Below, piece after piece: positions 1 to 9,029 of a DNA stretch of 64,000 nucleotides. The stretch's first letter is position 1; every line of letters starts with the position of its first letter. Position numbers and translations under genes: made by a program. The notes beneath the pieces were generated by a model. It was not told the DNA's origin. It made no database searches and saw only the letters and a list, made by a program, of their open reading frames with translations. Source of the DNA: an uncultured Kangiella sp. (GTDB taxonomy: Bacteria; Pseudomonadota; Gammaproteobacteria; Enterobacterales; Kangiellaceae); assembly GCA_947503345.1 (NCBI GenBank), contig CANNCW010000002.1, forward strand, positions 124,001 through 188,000. The letters run 5' to 3'.

Positions 1-194
1 GTTTCGATAGCTTCGATTCCCGAAATTCCAGGCAGACCTAAATCAAATATACCCAAGTCAAACTCATATTCCCGCGCAAAATATAAAGCTTCTTCTCCGT
101 CTGGAGCAGCTTCAACTGCATAGTTTTGTTTCTTTAGCGCTTCTACTAATTGCTCACGTAAAGCTTGATCATCTTCAACTAATAGCAACTTCAT
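1..194 (-). CDS. OmpR/PhoP-family response regulator, N-terminal part (truncated by window start)
   Basis: The minus strand from the ATG at 194 reads as the first 64 residues of a receiver domain: MKLLLVEDDQALREQL at the N-terminus (acidic pair D8/D9) and GIFDLGLPG with the probable phospho-acceptor Asp near residue 51. This is typical of QseB/PmrA/PhoP-like regulators with a C-terminal winged helix, which would lie outside the window. The gene follows a PepSY-domain gene on the same strand (35-nt gap), a common arrangement in which PepSY protein, regulator and sensor kinase form one operon. The exact subfamily and the presence of a downstream kinase cannot be seen here. Confidence 0.85.
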   Translation of the reverse strand, partial: MKLLLVEDDQALREQLVEALKKQNYAVEAAPDGEEALYFAREYEFDLGIFDLGLPGISGIEAIE

Positions 195-229
195 GCCAAT
201 ACCCTTTTGTTGTTTTGTTGAGAGCTTAT

Positions 230-517
230 TTATCCATAGACTTGGCCGTTACAAGCATTAACGCTCACACTACGAACTCGGCCAGACTTAGATAAAGTTT
301 TAACACGATACATGGGAGGCTTACCTCGAGTCAGATAAGCAGAGATTACTTTTCCATCGATTCGACTTGCAACCGATCGCATAGCACTAGATTTACTAAT
401 CACTCGACACTCAGCGCCTCTGTCACGCTCGGGTTGCCTTTGTGAAGCGGCATCGGCAGTCATACTGCCGATAATGCCTACGACAAAAATCATTAATAAA
501 AATAGTGCTTTTTTCAT
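230..517 (-). CDS. Small periplasmic PepSY-domain protein
   Basis: This is a 95-residue protein with a clear signal peptide (MKKALFLLMIFVVGIIGS..., cleavage near TADA-A). The mature part resembles a single PepSY repeat: a short helix (residues about 43-55) followed by the strand motif GKVISAYLTRG and a second strand pair ending ACNGQVYG. Two Cys residues (C37, C89) could form a disulfide. PepSY proteins next to OmpR-type regulators usually act in the periplasm with the sensor kinase or as peptidase inhibitors; that role is inferred from the neighbour at 1-194. Confidence 0.7.
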   Translation of the reverse strand: MKKALFLLMIFVVGIIGSMTADAASQRQPERDRGAECRVISKSSAMRSVASRIDGKVISAYLTRGKPPMYRVKTLSKSGRVRSVSVNACNGQVYG

Positions 518-548
518 TCGTTAACCCTAAGAGTTAAAATATTTAGTC

Positions 549-1175
549 TTATCGACGAACCGGAACTGCCGATAGTCTAACATCAATATAACGGCCTGGC
601 TTATAATCCATAAAGGTCTCAAAGCGTTGACCTTTATATTTGTATTTTACATTGTAGCCAACTAACTGTTGACGACCATAACCTTCATTATACACTGTTT
701 CACAATGGCGTCTTGAGCGACGATCACTCTTAGCTGCTTCACCACCGATAACAGAACCAAGTACCGCTCCTACCGCTGCTCCTGAGCGTTTATTATGACG
801 ATGATCGCCACCAAGCTTATAACCTAAAACACCACCAACCACGGCTCCTACTAATGAGCCTTTGCGCTTATCAGAGCGACTATAACGTCTTGGTTCATGG
901 TAGCACTGCTCTTCTGCATACGGGCGGCCAGCTACTCTTTGATAAACTGGATCAACATCAGTAACTTTTGCTCGAACCACACGGCTGTAGCGATTGTCAT
1001 AGCGATAATCGTTTCCATAATCTTGATAACGACTCGAGCGTTCATCATATTGACCATTAAAATAACGGTCACCATAATGTTTGTCATGCTTTCCGTCAGC
1101 AATGGCACCAGCGCTAAATGCTAATGCCACTGATAAACTGGCGATACTTAAAGTAGTTTTTGCTAGTGATTTCAT
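549..1175 (-). CDS. Glycine-zipper 2TM domain surface protein
   Basis: The preferred start is the ATG at 1175, preceded by a strong AAGGAG site; a longer frame to 1217 adds residues ahead of the signal peptide and is unlikely. The 208-residue product has a signal peptide (MKSLAKTTLSIASLSVALAF...AIA), a Tyr/Arg/Asp-rich stretch, then the glycine-zipper segment GSLVGAVVGGVLGYKLG with a second GAAVGAVLGSVIGGEAA copy, and a basic C-terminal beta-rich region. This matches the Rick_17kDa_Anti/glycine zipper 2TM family of outer-membrane-associated proteins. It has no lipobox. Function is unknown; membrane-inserted oligomers are proposed for this family. Confidence 0.75.
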   Translation of the reverse strand: MKSLAKTTLSIASLSVALAFSAGAIADGKHDKHYGDRYFNGQYDERSSRYQDYGNDYRYDNRYSRVVRAKVTDVDPVYQRVAGRPYAEEQCYHEPRRYSRSDKRKGSLVGAVVGGVLGYKLGGDHRHNKRSGAAVGAVLGSVIGGEAAKSDRRSRRHCETVYNEGYGRQQLVGYNVKYKYKGQRFETFMDYKPGRYIDVRLSAVPVRR

Positions 1176-1283
1176 AATATTTCTCCTTTGAGACGAAAAT
1201 CTATACTTAATTTTCAAACTATGAAGAAATTCTACATAAATCTAACTGAACCCTATCTGAATTATCAATTGATTGTTATTCAG

Positions 1284-1538
1284 TTATTTTTCAGCGAAAA
1301 GCCTTTGTAAAATCAAAACCAATAAAGCGCCAAGTGTTGCCGTTATAATGGAATATTCGTTAAAACCACTAAGTTCACCGCCTAAGCCAAAACGTTGTCC
1401 GATATAACCGCCTAACAAGCCACCTACCACACCTAAAATAACGGTTCTTATAAATCCGTTGTGACGTTTACTTGGAATAATAAACTTTGCTAAAAAACCT
1501 GCCAATAAGCCTACCAAGATCCAGCTAATAATACCCAT
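1284..1538 (-). CDS. GlsB/YeaQ/YmgE family stress-response membrane protein
   Basis: The product is 84 residues and almost entirely hydrophobic, with three predicted membrane helices rich in Gly: WILVGLLAGFLAKFIIP, VILGVVGGLLGGYIG and the C-terminal IITATLGALLVLILQ. Length and the GGLLGGYIG pattern fit the transglycosylase-associated (Transgly_assoc) family, often annotated as a general stress inner-membrane protein although the biochemical role is unknown. It starts 9 nt after the stop of the acyl-CoA synthetase gene upstream, with an AGGAGG-like site within that gap, so the two are probably co-transcribed. Confidence 0.85.
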   Translation of the reverse strand: MGIISWILVGLLAGFLAKFIIPSKRHNGFIRTVILGVVGGLLGGYIGQRFGLGGELSGFNEYSIITATLGALLVLILQRLFAEK

Positions 1539-1547
1539 CTAGCCTCC

Positions 1548-3188
1548 TTAAAGCCAAACTACTTTTTGAGGTGATTTTCGATATTTTTCAATAAGAGGTT
1601 TATATTTTTCCTCAAGTTGCGGACGACGAATTTTTAAAGTCGGCGTAATGAGGTTGTTATCGGTATTCCACTCATCAGACACTAACAAAATATGAGAAAT
1701 TTGCTCATGCTTTTCTAAGCCACCATTTAACTTTTGCAAAATAACTTCAGCTTGCTTTAAATAAGCATCTTTGTCTTTAATCTGTTTTTCAAATGTGGAT
1801 GCAACCGCAACAGGAGCTGGTAGCCCATCACCGATCACACATAAATTTTCTACACCAAGCTCAGGCTGTAACTTCGATTCAATAGGTATTGGAGATACGT
1901 ACTTCCCTTTTGAGGTTTTAAAAATATCTTTTACTCGGCCGGTAATGAATAAAAAACCATCATCATCAATTTTACCTAAATCACCAGTTTGCAAAAAACC
2001 ATCTTCCGTCAAAGTATCTTCTGTTTTTAAAGGTTCTTTATAATAACCACGCATAATACTTGGACTGCGTAATAAGACTTCACCAGAATCAGGATCTATA
2101 ACAACTTCCGAGCTTAACATGGCCTTACCAACTGAGCCTGCTTTACGAATATTTGGGATATTACCAGTTCCAAAAGCCATTGACTCCGTGAGGCCGTACG
2201 CTTCACAAATATCAATACCAAGGCGTTCAAAAAACTTTAAGGTTCCTGTTGGCAGCGCTGCAGCGCCAGATAAAGCAACTTTTACATCATCTAAACCTAG
2301 TCCTGAGATGATTTTTTTACGAAGCAAGTTTTTTATTACAGGAATTTTAAGCAACAGTCCAAGTTTTCTTTTTCCTACCTTATCTTCTATACCTTGTTGG
2401 AATTTAAGCCAAATTCGAGGAACGCCTAAAAAGATAGTTGGTTTAACATCTAGAATATTTTTTTGGAACGTATCAAGAGACTCAGTAAAGGAAACAACTC
2501 CACCACTGTGTATACTTATGACTTCAACCAACTCTCTTTCAGCACAATGCGCTAATGGTAAATATGAGAAAAACCGTTCTGTACCTAAACCAACGTACTG
2601 AATTCCAGCTTCGGCAGCATTAGCAAGGCCTTTGTAATCAATCATAACCCCTTTGGGAATACCCGTAGTTCCTGAGGTGTAAACAATAGTAGCAATCTCA
2701 TCTAAAGTATGTACTGGACTTTCTGTCATGGGCTCATTTGCGGCAATAATCTGATCCCACTGTTCAAAGTCTGGGTACTCTTGGAAAAAGCCCACTTTTT
2801 TCAAATCAGTTGGTATTGCACCTTTTTTAGCATCCCAATCCCAAAGTTTACCAACAAATAAAAGCTCTGCTTCGCTATGTTGTAAAATCGTTGAAATCGT
2901 GTCTTTACCAGCGGTTGGATATATAGGAACAGAAATATGTCCAGCCATCATTATGGCTAAGTCAGCCATAAACCAATGAGCGCAGTTTAAAGATAATATT
3001 GCAACCTTAGAGTTGGCGGGAAGGTTAGCTTTAAGATAAGTTGCCATTCGTCTAACTTGACTAGCTACTTCTTGCCAACTGTACTCTTTCCAATCATTTC
3101 CGAAAGGTTGACGTAAATATACTTGATCAGCTTTTTGCAATTCATTACGGTAAAAAGCCGATAATGTAGACTCTATTTCTTTACTCAT
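1548..3188 (-). CDS. AMP-dependent long-chain acyl-CoA synthetase (FadD15-type)
   Basis: This 546-residue adenylate-forming enzyme activates fatty acids to acyl-AMP and then acyl-CoA. The P-loop motif YTSGTTGIPKG lies at residues 170-180; the later motifs YGLTES, GYYKEP, LQTGDLG and FITGRVKDIFKTSKGKYVSP (A8 hinge plus substrate region) are all present in order. The layout fits the FadD15/long-chain ligase branch rather than E. coli FadD. Together with the downstream GlsB-like gene and upstream GNAT gene it lies on one strand with short gaps. The substrate chain length cannot be read from the sequence. Confidence 0.88.
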   Translation of the reverse strand: MSKEIESTLSAFYRNELQKADQVYLRQPFGNDWKEYSWQEVASQVRRMATYLKANLPANSKVAILSLNCAHWFMADLAIMMAGHISVPIYPTAGKDTISTILQHSEAELLFVGKLWDWDAKKGAIPTDLKKVGFFQEYPDFEQWDQIIAANEPMTESPVHTLDEIATIVYTSGTTGIPKGVMIDYKGLANAAEAGIQYVGLGTERFFSYLPLAHCAERELVEVISIHSGGVVSFTESLDTFQKNILDVKPTIFLGVPRIWLKFQQGIEDKVGKRKLGLLLKIPVIKNLLRKKIISGLGLDDVKVALSGAAALPTGTLKFFERLGIDICEAYGLTESMAFGTGNIPNIRKAGSVGKAMLSSEVVIDPDSGEVLLRSPSIMRGYYKEPLKTEDTLTEDGFLQTGDLGKIDDDGFLFITGRVKDIFKTSKGKYVSPIPIESKLQPELGVENLCVIGDGLPAPVAVASTFEKQIKDKDAYLKQAEVILQKLNGGLEKHEQISHILLVSDEWNTDNNLITPTLKIRRPQLEEKYKPLIEKYRKSPQKVVWL

Positions 3189-3214
3189 TCATCGATTCTC
3201 TTATTAAATTATTT

Positions 3215-3658
3215 TTAAGCTTTCAAAGATAAATACATCAGATAATGTTCACCTATACCGGCAATATCAAATGCTTCCCCTTTTACTTTGAAGCCTAGTT
3301 TGCGATAAAAACTCATCGCACCAGTTCGCGCGTTACACCATAATAGATCAGCACTACGATTCTTACAAACTTCAATAGCAGCAGTTAATAACTGTTCGCC
3401 TATACATTGGCCCTGATAAGGATTATCAACGGCCATTCCACGCAAACGAAAAGCTTTAAGCGAGGACAGCACATTTAACTGCTCTTGATAAAAAGAACTG
3501 ATTCCGATAATTTCTTTCGAGTTATCAATAGCTGCCATATGAAATGCGGTATCTTGTTTATCCTCTAAAAAGTGACAAGAGGAAATTGGTTGATTTGGTC
3601 TAAGAATTTTATGTCTCAAAGAGTAAACTTGCGAAACTTCTACTAATTCAAAATTCAT
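3215..3658 (-). CDS. GNAT-family N-acetyltransferase
   Basis: The product is about 147 residues with the GNAT fold signature: RLRGMAVDNPYQGQCIGEQLL (motif A, the acetyl-CoA pyrophosphate loop with Q/R-x-x-G-x-G/A character) followed by LLWCNARTGAMSFYRKLGFKVKG (motif B, FYRKLGF). I chose ATG at 3658 (AGCAGG four bases upstream); a GTG at 3673 would add five residues but abuts the upstream terminator hairpin. Such small YjcF/ElaA-like GNAT proteins acetylate amines or amino groups; the substrate is unknown. Confidence 0.8.
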   Translation of the reverse strand: MNFELVEVSQVYSLRHKILRPNQPISSCHFLEDKQDTAFHMAAIDNSKEIIGISSFYQEQLNVLSSLKAFRLRGMAVDNPYQGQCIGEQLLTAAIEVCKNRSADLLWCNARTGAMSFYRKLGFKVKGEAFDIAGIGEHYLMYLSLKA

Positions 3659-3675
3659 ATCCTGCTTATCCACCT

Positions 3676-3708
3676 AAAAAAAAACCGCACTTAATAGTAC
3701 GGTTTTTA
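3676..3708 (-). terminator. Rho-independent terminator of the repeat lipoprotein gene
   Basis: The stem ACCG[C/T]AC pairs across a short TTAATA loop with one mismatch. On the minus strand it is followed by a run of nine T residues. It lies just downstream of the lipoprotein stop at 3733 and directly in front of the GNAT gene. Confidence 0.75.
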
Positions 3709-3732
3709 AAAGTAATAGAAAAGGTTAAGTGA

Positions 3733-4143
3733 TTAATTATCACCTTCAGCTTTTTCTTTAACTTCTTCTTTAGCTTTATCTAGTAAAGATTCCGCTTTTT
3801 CCACAGTTGCATCCACCGCGTCATTAGCCGCGTCTTTAGTTGCATCAACTGCGTCAGAAGCTAATTCTTTTGCGCCATCAACAGCATTGCTAGCTGCTTC
3901 TTTAGTAGCATCCACTGTATCAGAAGCTAACTCTTTAGCTGAATCAACAGCGTTAGAAGTAGCGTCAGCTACGTCTGAAGCCATTTCTTTTGCGCCTTCT
4001 ACTGTGTTATCCACAGCTTCTTTACCTGCATCTACTACAGCTTCAGCTGCTTCAGCAGTTTCTTTTTTTACTGCTTCTTGTTTCTCATCGCTACATGCGA
4101 ATAAAAATGTTGTTGCTAATAAAGCGATTGCTAATTTATTCAT
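3733..4143 (-). CDS. Lipoprotein with 11-residue LEA/apolipoprotein-like repeats
   Basis: The start at 4143 has a strong GAGGAGG site. The N-terminus MNKLAIALLATTFLFAC is a lipoprotein signal with lipobox LFAC (Cys17). The remaining ~120 residues are Ala/Asp/Glu/Lys/Val only, in consecutive 11-mers such as VDSAKELASDT, VDATKEAASNA, VDGAKELASDA and VDATKDAANDA, interrupted once by a 7-mer (ADATSNA). This amphipathic pattern resembles group 3 LEA proteins, apolipoproteins and synuclein, predicting a long helix lying on a membrane or folding on dehydration. It has its own terminators on either side, so it is likely monocistronic. No enzymatic motif is present; function unknown. Confidence 0.75.
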   Translation of the reverse strand: MNKLAIALLATTFLFACSDEKQEAVKKETAEAAEAVVDAGKEAVDNTVEGAKEMASDVADATSNAVDSAKELASDTVDATKEAASNAVDGAKELASDAVDATKDAANDAVDATVEKAESLLDKAKEEVKEKAEGDN

Positions 4144-4165
4144 TTATATATCCTCCTCAAAAAAT

Positions 4166-4201
4166 AAGCCCCACGAGTATCTCACGACTCTCGTAGGGCT
4201 T
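4166..4201 (-). terminator. Rho-independent terminator of ppsA
   Basis: The arms AAGCCC-ACGAG and its complement (one mismatch) form a 12-bp stem. On the minus strand it is followed by TTATTTTTT, then immediately by the GAGGAGG ribosome site of the lipoprotein gene at 4143. It sits 85 nt after the ppsA stop. Confidence 0.75.
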
Positions 4202-4285
4202 AAAAGAAAATTTTGTAAAATTAGCGACTTATCTCAATGTTTTAAGTCAAAATATCGCCAAATATGTTATTTCCTGCACAGTTCC

Positions 4286-6709
4286 TTACTTTTTACCCAA
4301 GAACAACCAAGTTTCCAACACCGTATCGGGATTAAGAGAAACACTATCAATCCCTTGATCCATCAACCATTTAGCGAAATCCGGGTGATCTGAAGGTCCT
4401 TGCCCACAAATACCAATGTACTTATTAGCTTTTTTACAAGCTTTAATTGCATTAGATAGTAAGACTTTAACCGTTGGATCACGCTCATCAAACAAGTGAG
4501 AAATAATTCCAGAATCACGATCTAAGCCCAAAGACAACTGAGTCAAATCATTTGAGCCCACAGAGAAACCATCAAAATACTTTAAGAAAGCTTCTGCCAA
4601 AATGGCATTCGATGGTAATTCGCACATCATAATTACACGCAAGCCATTATCACCACGTTTCAAGCCATTTCGTTCTAATAACTCTGTAACTTTCTTCGCT
4701 TCTTCTAAAGTACGCACAAATGGGATCATAACTTCTACATTGGTTAAGCCCATCTTGTTACGAACGCGTTTAATCGCTTCACACTCCATTTCAAAACATT
4801 CACGGAACTCTTTTGAAATATAGCGAGAAGCACCACGGAATCCAATCATTGGGTTTTCTTCACGCGGTTCGTATAAATGGCCACCAATCAAATTCGCATA
4901 TTCATTCGACTTAAAATCGGACATACGAACAATTACTTTCTCTGGCGCAAATGAACAAGCAATGGTGGAAATTCCTTCTACTAACTTGCTGATATAAAAT
5001 TCTTTAGGGTTAGCGTATCCCGCCATTTGCATCGCAATGGTCTTCTTTAATGACTCATCTTCTAGCGTGTTGTAATCAAGTAATGCTTTCGGGTGAACCC
5101 CAATCATGCGATTAATAATAAACTCTAAACGCGCCAAGCCAACCCCCGCGTGCGGTAAACGAGCAAAATCAAAGGCTCTATCAGGATTGCCAACGTTCAT
5201 CATGATTTTGAACGGCAGTTTCGGCATATCTGATACAGAGTCTTTATTAATCTTAAAGTCCAATAAGCCCGCGTAGATATTACCCGTCTCACCTTCCGAA
5301 CAAGAAACAGTCACTTCCGTATCATTGGCAATGAGATCTGTTGCATTGCCGCAACCAACTACTGCAGGGATACCAAGTTCACGCGCAATAATAGCCGCGT
5401 GGCAAGTACGGCCACCACGATTAGTAACAATCGCTGCCGCGCGCTTCATAATCGGCTCCCAATCAGGATCCGTCATATCAGTCACTAAAACGTCACCCGG
5501 TTGAACCGAAGCCATTTCATCAATCGAACTAATAACTTTAGCTTTACCTTTACCAATACGTTGACCAATGGCACGGCCAGTTGCAATCACGTTTGAAGTA
5601 GCTTGCAGTTGATAACGCTCAATCACATTTTTATCAGTACGGCTTTGTACCGTTTCAGGACGCGCCTGCACAATATAAATCTTGCCATCAGCACCATCTT
5701 TAGCCCATTCAATATCCATCGGACGCTTGTAATGCTTTTCAATAATCAAAGCTTGTTTAGCAAGCTCTTGAATTTCCGAATTAGAAATACAGAAATTCAT
5801 ACGATCTTTCATATCAACCTTAATCGTCTCAATACTCTTATCGTGATCAGTTTCAGCGGTATAAACCATTTTGATCGCTTTTCCACCTAGGGTTTTACGA
5901 ACAATAGCTTGACGGCCTTGCTCTAAAGTAGGCTTATGCACATAAAATTCATCAGGATTTACAGCGCCTTGCACAACTGTTTCGCCTAAGCCATAAGCGC
6001 CAGTAATAAATACAACGTCATTAAACCCTGATTCTGTATCCATAGTGAACATCACACCTGAAGCTGCGATATCCGAACGGACCATTTTTTGTACGCCGGC
6101 AGATAGCGCTACTAATGAATGCTCAAAACCTTGGTGAACACGGTAAGCAATGGCGCGATCGTTAAACAAAGATGCAAACACTTCTTTTAATGCCTTCATC
6201 ACATTATCAATACCGCGAACATTCAAGAAAGTCTCTTGCTGACCGGCAAAAGAAGCATCCGGTAAATCTTCAGCAGTTGCCGAAGAACGAACAGCAACTG
6301 CAAACTCTTCATTTGAATTTGCTTTAAGCGCAACATAAGCTTGTCGGATAGCCTGCTCCATTTCTGGCAAAAATGGCGTATCCATAACCCAGCCACGAAT
6401 TTTCGCGCCAGCTTCCATTAACTTTTCAACGTCATCCACGTCTAAATCGGCTAACTCATCGTTTATCTTCTTGTTAAGGCCTGACTGCTCCAAAAAGCTC
6501 CTAAAAGCATCGGCAGTGGTGGCAAAACCGCCTGGTACAGAAACGCCTGCACCGCTTAAATTACTAATCATTTCGCCTAAAGAGGCATTCTTTCCGCCTA
6601 CTCTTTCAACATCACCCATACCTAATTCTTCATACCAAATCACGTATTCATTAGAATGGCGATTATCAAAAGTTGGGGCGACATTTTTTTCTTGAGGTGT
6701 ATTTTCCAC
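4286..6709 (-). CDS. ppsA: Phosphoenolpyruvate synthase
   Basis: PpsA converts pyruvate + ATP + water to PEP + AMP + Pi, the entry to gluconeogenesis from C3 compounds. The 807-residue protein carries the N-terminal ATP-grasp-like PPDK domain ([11 protein letters not shown] at 37-47, [20 protein letters not shown] at 139-158), the swivelling phosphohistidine domain GGRTCHAAI with catalytic His437 preceded by Thr435 (the regulatory Thr in this family), and the PEP/pyruvate TIM barrel ending [17 protein letters not shown] and CGQGPSDHP. It is slightly longer than the E. coli enzyme at the N-terminus. It is divergent from ppsR, whose product phosphorylates and reactivates it. Confidence 0.97.
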   Translation of the reverse strand: MENTPQEKNVAPTFDNRHSNEYVIWYEELGMGDVERVGGKNASLGEMISNLSGAGVSVPGGFATTADAFRSFLEQSGLNKKINDELADLDVDDVEKLMEAGAKIRGWVMDTPFLPEMEQAIRQAYVALKANSNEEFAVAVRSSATAEDLPDASFAGQQETFLNVRGIDNVMKALKEVFASLFNDRAIAYRVHQGFEHSLVALSAGVQKMVRSDIAASGVMFTMDTESGFNDVVFITGAYGLGETVVQGAVNPDEFYVHKPTLEQGRQAIVRKTLGGKAIKMVYTAETDHDKSIETIKVDMKDRMNFCISNSEIQELAKQALIIEKHYKRPMDIEWAKDGADGKIYIVQARPETVQSRTDKNVIERYQLQATSNVIATGRAIGQRIGKGKAKVISSIDEMASVQPGDVLVTDMTDPDWEPIMKRAAAIVTNRGGRTCHAAIIARELGIPAVVGCGNATDLIANDTEVTVSCSEGETGNIYAGLLDFKINKDSVSDMPKLPFKIMMNVGNPDRAFDFARLPHAGVGLARLEFIINRMIGVHPKALLDYNTLEDESLKKTIAMQMAGYANPKEFYISKLVEGISTIACSFAPEKVIVRMSDFKSNEYANLIGGHLYEPREENPMIGFRGASRYISKEFRECFEMECEAIKRVRNKMGLTNVEVMIPFVRTLEEAKKVTELLERNGLKRGDNGLRVIMMCELPSNAILAEAFLKYFDGFSVGSNDLTQLSLGLDRDSGIISHLFDERDPTVKVLLSNAIKACKKANKYIGICGQGPSDHPDFAKWLMDQGIDSVSLNPDTVLETWLFLGKK

Positions 6710-6887
6710 GAGTTACTCCTAAGTTGCTCAATATGTTACAAACAGCAATTGAAGTCATGCTTTAAATTTCATTAGTAAAACTAAGTAAATAAATCAAATG
6801 ACAACTTGCTGAATGCACTACTAAATGCTTAAATTTACTAACATTTTTGCCGTTAGTGGCGCTATTCTACTTTAAGATTGGATAAAT

Positions 6888-7709
6888 ATGAAACGTACTG
6901 TATTTTTTATTTCAGATCGCACAGGGATCACGGCTGAGATGCTTGGCCATTCTCTTATGTCACAGTTCGAAGATGATGTGGATTTTGAATATCACACTAT
7001 TCCTTTCGTTGATAATGAAGAGAAAGCTTTGAATGCAGTTACTCGCATAAACCAAACGGCTCTTCGCGATAACAGTAAGCCTATTGTTTTTGAAACGATT
7101 GTTAAGCCTGAAATTCGCGAAATTTTAAAAAATGCTAATTCCATGCAGTTAGATTTTTTCCATACTTATATCGATCCACTAGAAGAAGAGTTAGGAGTCG
7201 ACAGTTCGTTCCGTGTTGGTAAATCTCACTCAACTGATGACTTGCAAGCTTATGATACTCGTATGAGCGCCATTAATTTTGCGCTGAATAATGACGATGG
7301 CATGACAACTAAACAATATGATCAAGCCGATATTATTCTGGTCGGCGCATCGCGTTGTGGCAAAACTCCTACTTCACTGTATATGGCAATGCAGTTCGGT
7401 ATTTTCGCAGCAAACTACCCATTTACCGAAGAAGATATTCCCAATATTAAATTAAACGCAGGGCTTGCCAATAACAAAGCTAAAATCTACGGCTTAACCA
7501 TTGATCCCATGCGCCTACACGAAATTCGTAACGAACGCCGTCCAAACTCAAAGTATTCATCAATGCCACAATGCATGCTAGAAGTCCGTGAAGTCGAAGC
7601 GCTTTATCGCCGCGAAGGAATACCTTTTATTAATACTACTTCACGTTCGGTTGAAGAGTTGGCGGTAAAGATTATGTCGGATACAGAGTTGGAGAGAAGG
7701 ATTTATTAG
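6888..7709 (+). CDS. ppsR: PEP synthase regulatory protein (PPDK regulatory protein family kinase/pyrophosphorylase)
   Basis: PpsR is the bifunctional DUF299 protein that inactivates PpsA by ADP-dependent Thr phosphorylation and reactivates it by Pi-dependent pyrophosphorylation. The 273-residue product begins MKRTVFFISDRTGITAEMLG and has the family P-loop GASRCGKT at residues 153-160, plus the conserved GLTIDPMRLHEIRNERR segment. Full family length. It is divergent from ppsA over a 178-nt intergenic region that must hold both promoters. The target Thr-Cys-His motif is present in the PpsA next door. Confidence 0.96.
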   Translation: MKRTVFFISDRTGITAEMLGHSLMSQFEDDVDFEYHTIPFVDNEEKALNAVTRINQTALRDNSKPIVFETIVKPEIREILKNANSMQLDFFHTYIDPLEEELGVDSSFRVGKSHSTDDLQAYDTRMSAINFALNNDDGMTTKQYDQADIILVGASRCGKTPTSLYMAMQFGIFAANYPFTEEDIPNIKLNAGLANNKAKIYGLTIDPMRLHEIRNERRPNSKYSSMPQCMLEVREVEALYRREGIPFINTTSRSVEELAVKIMSDTELERRIY

Positions 7710-7712
7710 CAG

Positions 7713-7994
7713 ATGAAACGTTTAAACCTCATTGTAAACTTAGGCTTTATTCTTTCAGTTATTGCAACATTTACTTTATTACAAATATTCAGAGATACTC
7801 CTAATACTATAGCTCCACTTATCTTTTTATTAATTGTTTTAGGTTTTGTTTTTGCCTTTATTGGAATCTATATTCAGCTTTTTCATAGTCAAAAAAGTCG
7901 CTTAACAAACAAAGTAAGGCTTGTTTATATTTCACTTGCCATGATTTTCATATTGGCAATGTTGAAGTATTCATACACAATTAACTTTTTTTAA
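7713..7994 (+). CDS. Small three-helix membrane protein, unknown
   Basis: The 93-residue product starts 3 nt after ppsR and is almost entirely hydrophobic: predicted helices at about 5-25, 31-54 and 69-91 separated by short basic loops (HSQKSRLTNKVR). No family is recognised. It overlaps the convergent astE gene by 14 nt at their 3' ends. Co-transcription with ppsR is likely from spacing, but no functional link is evident. Base composition and codon use match the neighbours. Confidence 0.6.
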   Translation: MKRLNLIVNLGFILSVIATFTLLQIFRDTPNTIAPLIFLLIVLGFVFAFIGIYIQLFHSQKSRLTNKVRLVYISLAMIFILAMLKYSYTINFF

Positions 7995-9027
7995 CAACCA
8001 ACCCCATTCTCTGTCCAACTGGAACTTTATTATTAGGGAAAACAATGGCTTCACCATCTTCTTCAGCTAAATAAGAGTTTTTGCCCGCATCTAACAATAA
8101 ATCACCTTTATTAAACTGAGTGAAATTCGCTGTATTTGCAGAGTTAAACCCTAACTCGTCCATCTCGGAAGTTTTAATTAATTCTTTTGTAACCTTATAT
8201 AAGTTGGCATCACTTATATCCGCTTCAGAATTAAATTCGTAGTTGCCCGCTAATTGCTGTATTAACGTTTGTTCAAACTGAATAAAGTCTTCACGATTAT
8301 TTTCACCAAAGGGTTTTACTTTACCGAGCTCTAATGTAAACCCATGGGCTTTAAAATTACTCGTCGTAAAATATGAAAAAGTTGTTCCCGGTTTATGGTA
8401 AAGCAAGATGGTTTCAATGCCTGAATCAACTAAAAAACGGATCTGAGCTTTTGAGTGAGAGCGCTCAGCCAAATAGGGATATATTGCAAATTTTTGATGC
8501 AGTGAAGGTTTTATCGCTGTATGTAAGTCATAATGAATTCTTACTTGGCCTAAGCCATCTGTAGTTGCTATCTCTTCATTCGCTTGCCGGTAAAATTTAG
8601 CCACTTCGGATTCAAGTAAGCGCGCCCTTTCCGCTTCTTCCCCAGCAGTTGGATCATCCAAATAATCTTTCCAAGCTCCATTAAACAAACGGTTTAGATT
8701 AAAACCTGTAAAGCGCTCTTGAATTAACATTGCTTTAGGGTTACCAATAGCTACTAACAAATTAACAGCCAAATTAATTTTGCCAGTCAAAATTCGCGAA
8801 ACCACATCTGATAAAATTTCCATCGGAGCAGTTTCATTACCATGAATACCTGCAGATAAAACTGTATAAACATTAGATTTTTGCCTTGGTAATATCTCAA
8901 TAATTCCGACATCTATAAATCGTACTTTTAGCTTATCAAGTGACAAACTAAAAGGGGCAAGTTCTTCTGAGTTCTCACGCACGAACTCTAATAAATTAAA
9001 TTGCTGACAAAACTCTTCTGGACGCAT
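7981..9027 (-). CDS. astE: Succinylglutamate desuccinylase
   Basis: AstE releases glutamate and succinate from N-succinylglutamate, the last step of the AST pathway of arginine breakdown. The 348-residue protein belongs to the AstE/aspartoacylase (M14-like) zinc hydrolases: zinc ligands in AGIHGNETAPME (His62, Glu65), RLFNGAW with conserved Asn/Arg, the later ligand in IHYDLHTAI, and a TLELGKVKPFGENNREDF active-site region. Full length. No other ast genes lie in the window, so it is separated from the rest of the pathway. Its start (MRPEEFCQQ) is 2 nt after the M23 peptidase stop. Confidence 0.87.
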   Translation of the reverse strand: MRPEEFCQQFNLLEFVRENSEELAPFSLSLDKLKVRFIDVGIIEILPRQKSNVYTVLSAGIHGNETAPMEILSDVVSRILTGKINLAVNLLVAIGNPKAMLIQERFTGFNLNRLFNGAWKDYLDDPTAGEEAERARLLESEVAKFYRQANEEIATTDGLGQVRIHYDLHTAIKPSLHQKFAIYPYLAERSHSKAQIRFLVDSGIETILLYHKPGTTFSYFTTSNFKAHGFTLELGKVKPFGENNREDFIQFEQTLIQQLAGNYEFNSEADISDANLYKVTKELIKTSEMDELGFNSANTANFTQFNKGDLLLDAGKNSYLAEEDGEAIVFPNNKVPVGQRMGLVVKKS

Positions 9028-9029
9028 AA

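Noticed and set aside
3887-4393. 168-codon plus-strand frame opposite the 11-mer lipoprotein and the ppsA end
   Set aside because: It mirrors the repetitive Ala/Asp codons of the real gene and runs across a terminator.
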